Both the position numbers and the translations under genes were made by a program. From Helianthus annuus (lineage: Eukaryota; Streptophyta; Magnoliopsida; Asterales; Asteraceae): a stretch of DNA of 64,000 bases. The first letter of the stretch is position 1, and the number at the start of each line of letters is the position of its first letter. The DNA lies in NCBI RefSeq assembly GCF_002127325.2, contig NC_035433.2:12434111-12498110 (forward strand), read 5' to 3'. This document shows, piece by piece, positions 57,129 through 64,000 of the stretch. The notes beneath the pieces were generated by a model, which was not told the DNA's origin, searched no databases, and was given only the letters and a program-made list of their open reading frames with translations.

Positions 57129-57635
57129 CGTATGTAAACTGGAGTATGGCCCTAACTGGCAACTATCCAAACTTAGTGACATGAAAATGCCAAAACCTTA
57201 GCTAACATGAAAACGTTAGAAACCTTAGGAACGGATGTATGGTACGTCTACCATTATACGTAGGATCCTAGGTATAGCCAGTACAATGGAATTATCAGCC
57301 CCTAAAGCGAGTACTGGTCCCACTGCCATGAACTATACCAGGATCATCATGCGCTACAGGCGGAACTGGGGTCAAGCCCAAATAACTTGGGTCAAACCCA
57401 AGGAACTGATTGCTTCTGTGGATGATCAACATTTTGCTAAGGATACCTGAACTTTCAAAACTCAGAATCACGTGAGAAGTGGATAAAGGACACATGATCC
57501 TTATCCTTATATGAGAAAATAAGGAAATGAAACAGTTTGAGTTTAGGATGTTACCAAAGTAAGGATCATCTGTGCTTTAAGGATCCTTCAAGGATACCCA
57601 TAATGTAAGGATCATCTGTTCTATAAGGATCCTGA

Positions 57636-59984
57636 TCACATGAAATATTTCTTCAAGTGGACAGCATTCCAAGCTCTTGGTAACAAATCACCTTCCATAG
57701 TCAGCAATCGATATGCTCCATTTCCTGCCTCAGCTTCAATCAAATAAGGGCCTTCCCATTTTGGTGCCAATTTTCCATCAGCAGGATTGGTGGTATTCTG
57801 AAATGCTTTTCTTAACACCATATCACCAATTTGAAACTTCCTGATGCTGACATTTTTGTTGTAAGCACCAGCCTTTCTTTGTTGATAACTGGCTATCCTT
57901 ATCCTAGCCAAATCCCTGATTTCTTCAATAGTATCCAGGTCTTGAACCAAGTTCTCATTATTTTCCTCAGGATCACGGATACTTGTTCTAGCAGTTGGAA
58001 CCACCATTTCTGTAGGGATCACTGATTCTGCCCCGAACACCAAAGAGAATGGAGTCTGGCCTGTAGCATTCTTGGGTGTTGTCCTATCAGCCCAAAGCAC
58101 ATAAGGTAGTTCTTCTACCCATTTCCCTTTTTTAGATCCAAGCTTCTTCTTCAAATTGTTGATGATGATCTTGTTGGATGATTCTGCCTGACCATTAGCT
58201 TGTGGGTGGACTGGTGTTGATGTTATCATCTTAATCCCCCAGCTGTCACAAAAGTTAGTAGTTCTGCCCCCAATAAATTGGGAACCATTATCACATATAA
58301 TTTCAGAAGGAATACCAAATCTAGTTATAATATTTCTTTTAATGAAGGATATAACTTCCTTTTCTCTGACTTGGGCAAAAGCTTCAGCCTCTATCCACTT
58401 GGATAAGTAATCAGTCATAGCTAGCATTAACACTTTTCCACTAGGTGCCTTAGGGAGCTTACCAACTATATCCATACCCCATCTCATAAATGGCCAAGAG
58501 GAGGATATAGGATGCAAAAATTCAGCTGGTTGATGAAGGATATTGCTGTGTCTCTGACAAGGATCACACTTCTTAGCATACTCCACAGCATCTCTTTTCA
58601 TAGTTGGCCAATAGTATCCTGTCCTCAGGATCCTTGAGAATAATGCCCTGCCCCCAGTGTGGTTTCCACAATCTCCTTCATGGAAGTCTTTCAAAGCTTC
58701 TTGGATTTCAGGATCCTCAATGCATCTTAAATATGGTCCTGCAAGAGATCGCTTATACAACATATTATTTAAAATTGTGAATTGAGATACCTTAATTTTG
58801 AAAGCCCTAGGGTTTTCTCCTGTAGGAATCTCTCCATGTTGTAAGTATCTCATAATTGGGAGGATCCATGATCCTGATCCTGAATGAGATCGAGTATCCT
58901 CACTAGGGATAATTGCAGAATCTTCTCCTATTTCCATGGTCACATGATCCTCAATGGCAGGAGCCAAGATATGGATAATGGGGATACTTATATCCTCTGG
59001 GATCTTCAAAGATGATCCTAAATTAGCCAATGCATCAGCTTCTGTATTTTCTTCCCTTGGTACCTGTGTTAAACTAAAGGAAACAAAAGAGAGTGCCAAT
59101 TCTTTGACTATCTCTAAATATTTGGTTAGCTTTTCACCTTTAACAGCATAGGATCCATTAAAGTGATTAGTGATTAACAATGAATCTACATGTACCTCAA
59201 GATACCTGATCCCCATTTGCTTAGCAATTTGCAAACCAGCAATCAAGGCTTCATACTCAGCCTCATTATTAGTGGTTTGGAACTCACAAGCTATAGAGTG
59301 GGGTATTATGTCCCCCTGTGGCGATTTTAGTAGTATTCCAAGCCCTGTGCCTTTGACATTTGAGGATCCATCAATATAGAGTATCCAAGGATCCTTGGTC
59401 TCCTCTAGCTGCTGGACTTCTAACTCAGCTTCCTTTTGTAAGTCACTACTGAAATCAGCCACAAAGTCTGCTAATGCTTGGGAATTGATGGCTGTCCTAG
59501 GCTCACATCTTACATCATATGCACTAAGCTTCACTGCCCACTTAGCCATCCTTCCTGACATTTCAGGTTTCCTGAGAACATTCTTAATTGGAAAATTAGT
59601 TTTAACAATAATTACATGAGTTTCAAAATAATGTCTCAATTTAGTAGATGCCATAATTAAAGCAAGGATAAGTTTTTCTAGGTGTGAATACCTGGATTCG
59701 GCATCAAGTAAACTCTTACTTACATAATAGACAGGATGTTGTGTACCTTCGTGATCCTTAACAAGGACTGCACTTACTGCTTTTAAGGATACTGCAAGAT
59801 ATAAGGATAGCACATCTCCTTTTTCTGGTTTCATCAAGGCCGGTGCTGAGGATAGGTTCTTCCTTAGGATATTATAGAATTCCTTGCACTTCTCTGAGGA
59901 TTTGGATATAAATCTGTTCAAAGCTGCTATCCTGCCTGTTAGCCTCTGGACATCCTTAGCATTGGTAGGAGATTTGATATTCAC
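57636..59984 (-). pseudogene. E6 pol: RNase H domains and integrase
   Basis: This begins within the RT connection (NIKSPTNAKDVQRLTG) directly at the E7 LTR; the residues before that in the long ORF belong to the LTR. A short in-frame deletion removes about 20 residues between ILRKN and LSSAP. The first RNase H lacks its Asp (LYLAVS); the second is complete (LYIDGSSN, NNEAEYEAL, HVDSLL, AEADALANL). Integrase is intact: HHCC (EGDCGNHTGGR to CDPCQRH), Asp in [10 protein letters not shown], Asp in CDNGSQF, Glu in GQAESSNK, and a C-terminus ending WNAVHLKKYFM. No stop or frameshift is visible in this part. Confidence 0.92.
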
Positions 59985-60701
59985 TGTTTTGGTCAAAAAT
60001 CTAACGAGGATAATGCAACCAAACTCTTAGTTACGGGGAATGATGCTTGAAATGATGAACAATGATAAGGATCACTTAAATGTAAATTGCACAAGTGACA
60101 CAAAGATTTGTACGAGGAAAAAGCCCTTGATCAATGAATGATCTCCGACATAAAAAACCTCGGGTGATGGAGACTACCGATCACTAAGTTCAAATTAACC
60201 AACCAATGTTTACAACTTCGGATAGTAACGAGCTAGGTACAAGGATCACTATGATGTAATTTGCAAGAATGTGTGAAATATGTGAAGTGTTTTGCCGAAT
60301 GCTCAAGAGTGCAGTTTGTACGAGTGTGTGTAGCTGAAATTAGCCAAGTGTTCTAACTACTAGCTCGTTACCCCTTTTAAAAATAGAAGTTAACTAGCCT
60401 AACAAACTATCCGCAATTCGTGCCAAGCTCCCACGTTCTCCACAACGTCCATTTCCGGTCAAACGTGTGCGAAATAAGCGTGGAATATTCCTTAGTAACG
60501 TTGCCAAGACCAGGTCCAACTCGTAACTCCTGCAAAACAATACGAAATTCAAAGAGAACAATCGTTAGTATAAGGATCCTTAGGATGATCCATGATCCTG
60601 ATCCTGAAGCTCTTCTAAGGATCACTATCTGCCACAGAAGTAAGGATCACTATTAGGATATCATGTGAGGATCACAGGTCATTAAAAATCCTGCCCTAAC
60701 A
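59985..60701 (-). repeat. E7 3' LTR, 717 bp
   Basis: Starts TGTTAGGGCAGG (60701) in element direction and ends GACCAAAACA (59985). On its left is E6 pol rather than a primer site, so it is a 3' LTR and does not serve as the 5' LTR of E6. Confidence 0.88.
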
Positions 60702-60857
60702 ATTGCCCCCAAAATATAAGGAGTAATTATGTAACAATGACGAGTTATATTTTGCTAATCTTATCCGTAACTAACTAACGGATATATAGCCGTTGCAGTC
60801 GAACTATCCGTTGCGATCCTGACGTCACGGAAGTGACAACCCTGCACAAATCATGAT

Positions 60858-60865
60858 TATAAATA
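60858..60865 (+). promoter_or_regulatory. TATA box of E7 antisense gene
   Basis: TATAAATA, 148 bp upstream of ATG 61006, in the same place as in E6 although surrounding bases differ. Confidence 0.65.
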
Positions 60866-61005
60866 GAGATAGGGATAGGATCGTTTGCATTTAAATTCAA
60901 GAACTTCTCCCTTTATAACCGCATTTAGAAGATCAAACAGGTATTCTCCCCTTCATCTTCTTTCTTTTGCTTGCTCTGTTTCTCCTCTTATCTATTCCGT
61001 TCAAA

Positions 61006-62607
61006 ATGTTGCTCTGGAACTCCCCTGCTAAAGATCACCGGAAGGAAAGCCCCTTCAAGAGTCAAGGGATCATCACAGATTCCGCTAAAGAACGCTGTAT
61101 TTTCACCGATCCTCAAATTGACAGGGTCCGGTATTGTTTTCCTGCAAACACCGTGTTCAAACCCTATGATCCTTCTGCCCTGAGCGATCATACTTCTGAT
61201 TCATGGTTGTCTTCCCTGTGACCTTGTTTGCCATAGGTCACACGTATCCCTTTCCAGTTTTCACGCAGTCCTTCTTCTCCCTAACCGGCATCTCTTATAT
61301 CCAGGCCATGCCGATGATCTGGAGGGTTTTACATACCCTTGAGAGGATCATCGAGCAGGAGGGGATAGATTTGGGCATGGCTGAGTTAGGGGAACTGTAT
61401 AATCTTACCACCTTTGGTTCCCATCGTTATCTGTTCAAACGAAAACCTGGGGAGGAGCACCCAATCTTCAAGGCTACCAAAAACGACACCAACTGGAAGC
61501 GGCGCTTCTTTTTCGTGAGAAGAGATACCATCCCTGATGGGAAGGATTTACCCAAAAAATGGGCCACCCATGGTAGGATGGAGGATCCTGAGAAGGATCA
61601 CCAGAGCACCTTTTATATGAGGATCACTGATATTATTTTGCTTTCTTGTTGTGCAGTTATCTCCGTTTCACACCTTAGATTGACTCCTGCTGCAAAAGAG
61701 AGACTCTTGGCCTTCAAGAGACTTGATCCTGAAATAAGAACTTTCAAGACTACCACCCAAGATTCTCAGGAAGTATCCTCTGGTTCTGTCACAATGTCAA
61801 GTAAGTATCCTTGTCTAAAGGTTCAATTAAACAATGAAATTCAAGTAAAATTAAGATACTTATCTTGTTTTGATTATGTAGGTGCTGGAAAATCCACCAA
61901 GTCTGCTTCGAAGTTCAGCATCACCGATCTCACCAATGTCAAATCCTCGAGAAAGAAGACTCCTGCTAGCCCCACTGCTTCAATCCCCAAGGCACCCCTC
62001 AGAGGGAAGGGAGGCAAGAAAAGAAAGGCCTCCGAAGCTGAGGATCTGCAAGGCCTCCCCTTGATCCGCCAACAATTCATGGATTACTTTAATGAGGTAA
62101 GGATCACTGTCCCTGCTTGTATATCCTGCTTGTTTGAGGATCATTTGGCCCTGACATTATCCTTTGTCTCCCTTGCAGAAATTTGCTGAGATAGAGACCT
62201 ATGTTGGCCATGTCGAGGATCAGGATAGCAAGATTGTTGATCTTCAACAGGTTGCTGTGCTGAAGGACCTCAAGATAGCCGATCTTCAGAAGGATCTCCA
62301 GGCCACCAAGAATGAGGCTGCCAAGATGCTGATCAACTTTGACTATGAGAAGCACGAGATCACCCAGGACGCTAAGGTCTCCGCCGCCATAGCAATGTAC
62401 AAGATCCAGCTGCAAATGGCCATGGAAGCTCAGGATCCTGCTTTTGACAAGAGCACCTGGGATGTGGAGGGCTGGAAAGCAAGGCTGGCTGAACTGGAGG
62501 ACGATGAAGAGGCTGAGGAGATCTTGACGCTTGAGGCTGGAGGCAGTGGCAAGGATCAGGGTGGTGAGGCAAGTGGAGCTGGTGGTGAGGATGCAGCGAA
62601 GGTCTAA
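61006..62607 (+). pseudogene. E7 antisense extra ORF, four exons, one frameshift
   Basis: The better-preserved copy. Exon 1 61006-61572, intron 61573-61656, exon 2 61657-61800, intron 61801-61881, exon 3 61882-62096, intron 62097-62178, exon 4 62179-62607; all introns are GT-AG and 81-84 bp. The frame changes once, near 61207 (a base missing after the Trp codon of DSW). Otherwise the spliced frame is open to the TAA at 62605. Domains: gypsy-type transposon domain in exon 1 (IQAMPMIWRVLHTLERIIEQ, FGSHRYLFKRK), a basic GGKKRK in exon 3, a helical coiled coil in exon 4 (LKDLKIADLQKDLQATKNE) and an acidic Gly-rich tail. Unknown role; if translated, plausibly nuclear. Confidence 0.78.
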
Positions 62608-62872
62608 GCTGCAGGATTGGGCGATGAAGGAAACTTTTAGACATAGCCGGAGCCCAATTTTTTTTGTTTAGTGGTTGTTTTGCTTGAACAATGATGGTCT
62701 GTACTTGTGAACAATAGTTTTAGGATTAAGGATCAAGGATCCTTCAGACAATAGGCAGGATTGCAACTGGTGGAGGGATCCTCTGTTTGGGGGATGAAAC
62801 CATTGTGATCCTGCCGCCTTTATGTTCCTGCACAACTTCAAACCTATTATCATGGACACCCTTTACCTACCC

Positions 62873-62927
62873 CAGCGGACGGGCCACGTTTTGCTGGTAG
62901 ATGCTTGGGGTAGGTAATTTTGACAAC
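62873..62927. other. Conserved long hairpin, E7
   Basis: Both 11-base arms are identical to those in E6 and perfectly complementary. The loop differs at few positions (TATT to TTTT, CTC to CTT). Confidence 0.8.
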
Positions 62928-63376
62928 CTTTGAAGGGTTAGTTTTTTTTGTTAATAAATAAAATCTTAACCTTTTGTCGCTTATCCTGTGTTGTTATCCT
63001 TTTGGTTCCTTTGATTCTCAATTGTTTTGGTATACACTTATCAAATCAGTAGTTTTAAATAAGTCAGATTGAAAGCATTTAGGACATGATCCTTGATCAA
63101 ATATCCTATAGTTGAAAAATCCCAAAAAGTAGTATATATTTTAAAGATCATAAATTCAGTTGTCAAAGCATAAGGGTTATTCAAATAAACAATGAATAGA
63201 ATAAAAATAGTCAAGGATCATACCTGAGGATCCAAGTTAGGATCCTAACCATAATCAGGATAACTATAAGATAAACCTTAGAGAGAAATAAGGATCAAGG
63301 ATCCTTAGTTGTTTAACTTCAAAGACCTGAAATAGAGCATAACTTGGGACTAAGCCAATATAAGATAAGAGTTAGC

Positions 63377-63486
63377 AACTGGGGACAAGCCCAAGGATAA
63401 CTGGGGACAAGCCCAAGGATAACTGGGGACAAGCCCAAGGATGACGGGGGACAAGCCCAAGGATAACTGGGGACAAGCCCAAGGAT
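63377..63486. repeat. Five 22-bp tandem units, E7
   Basis: Same unit and number as in E6, the fourth unit starting GACGGGGG instead of AACTGGGG. Confidence 0.92.
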
Positions 63487-64000
63487 CGTATGTAAATTGG
63501 AGTATGGCCCTAACTGGCGACTATCCAAACTTAGTGACATGATAATGCCAAAACCTTAGCTAACGTGTAAACGTTAGAAACCTTAGGAACGGATGTATGG
63601 TACGTCTACCATTATACGTAGGATCCTAGGTATAGCCAGTACAATGGAATTATCAGCCCCTAAAGCGAGTACTGGTCCCAATGCCTTGAACTATACCAGG
63701 ATCATCATGCGCTACAGGCGAAACTGGGGACGAGCCCAAATAACTAGGGTTAAACCCAAGGATCTAGATTGCTTCTGTAGATAATCAACATTATGCTAAG
63801 GATACCTGAACTTTCAAAACTCGGAATCTTGTGAGAGAAGGATAAAGGATACATGATCCTTATCCTTGTATGAGAAAATAAGTAAATGAAATAGTTCAAG
63901 ATTAGGACATTACCAGAGTAAGGATCATGTATGCTTTAAGGATCCTTCAAGGATACCCCTAATGTAAGGATCATCTGTGCCATGAGGATCCTGCTCACAT

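Larger units (their letters stand above)
56256..57635. other. E6 region between convergent genes
   Basis: Noncoding, between the 3' ends of the antisense gene and pol. It holds a structured motif (56406-56457), a perfect 11-bp-stem hairpin (56510-56564), an AATAAATAAAA polyadenylation-like site near 56597 and five 22-bp tandem repeats (57019-57128). It is very rich in the word AAGGATC. The same order is kept in E7. Confidence 0.65.
53611..59984 (-). mobile_element. E6: Tat-lineage Ty3 element, 5' part missing
   Basis: A minus-strand element with 3' LTR (53611-54326), polypurine tract, antisense extra ORF (54632-56255), repeat region, and pol from mid-RT-connection to the integrase end (59984-57636). 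It abuts E5 at 53610, probably inserted in the E5 antisense ORF. It is cut at 59984 by the LTR of E7. Its 5' LTR, gag and RT core are not in the window. Confidence 0.88.
59985..64000 (-). mobile_element. E7: Tat-lineage Ty3 element, off right edge
   Basis: A minus-strand element close to E6. Its 3' LTR (59985-60701), polypurine tract, antisense gene (61006-62607), hairpin, tandem repeats and the start of the region preceding pol are in the window. The last bases match the E6 sequence just before the pol stop, so pol should begin beyond 64000. The LTR is joined to E6 pol within a codon run, as expected for insertion into E6. Confidence 0.88.
62608..64000. other. E7 region between convergent genes
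   Basis: Same order as in E6: structured motif (about 62757-62815), 11-bp-stem hairpin (62873-62927), polyadenylation-like AATAAATAAAA near 62955, five 22-bp units (63377-63486), then AAGGATC-rich sequence to the edge. No gene. Confidence 0.65.

Overview
The window looks like plant heterochromatin built almost entirely from LTR retrotransposons. I found no convincing host gene, tRNA, rRNA or CRISPR array. Protein sequences, initiator-tRNA-Met primer sites, long LTRs and spliceosomal introns point to a eudicot. The gag types resemble those I associate with Asteraceae, but that placement is inference.

Left half (1-25377). A minus-strand Ty3 chromovirus (E2) has its 5' LTR at 21842-25377, an extra acidic ORF, an intron-containing gag, pol with a C-terminal chromodomain, and a partial 3' LTR at 4448-5508. 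Three insertions interrupt it. E3 is a complete plus-strand chromovirus (6113-14858, target duplication AACTG) inside the E2 integrase. S1 is a 416-bp solo LTR (16717-17132, duplication GGGAA) inside the E2 reverse transcriptase. E1 is a minus-strand chromovirus (1-4447, running off the left edge) inside the E2 3' LTR.

Middle (21903-43862). A 5.8-kb segment carrying most of the E2 5' LTR, about 1.1 kb of unassigned DNA and the end of another LTR is tandemly duplicated (21903-27727 and 27728-33534) across a 6-bp microhomology. E4 is a complete 11.6-kb minus-strand chromovirus (32299-43862, duplication TTACA). Its LTRs carry a strictly phased 16-bp repeat array.

Right half (44833-64000). Three Tat-lineage Ty3 elements with dual RNase H domains. 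E5 is plus-strand (44833-53610). E6 is minus-strand (53611-59984), abutting or inserted into the E5 extra ORF. E7 is minus-strand (59985-64000, off the right edge), its LTR abutting the truncated E6 pol. Each has, between pol and the 3' LTR, an extra ORF on the opposite strand to pol with GT-AG introns; in E6 and E7 a TATA box lies about 150 bp upstream of its ATG. The space between the convergent genes holds conserved hairpins and 22-bp tandem repeats.

All pol genes carry stops, frameshifts or deletions, so the copies are probably non-autonomous today. The main signals to follow up are a phase-1 intron at the same place in two gag genes, a 10-unit covarying hairpin array in the E2 leader, the 16-bp phased LTR array of E4, hairpins with changing stems and a constant loop in E5-E7, and the spliced antisense gene of the Tat elements.
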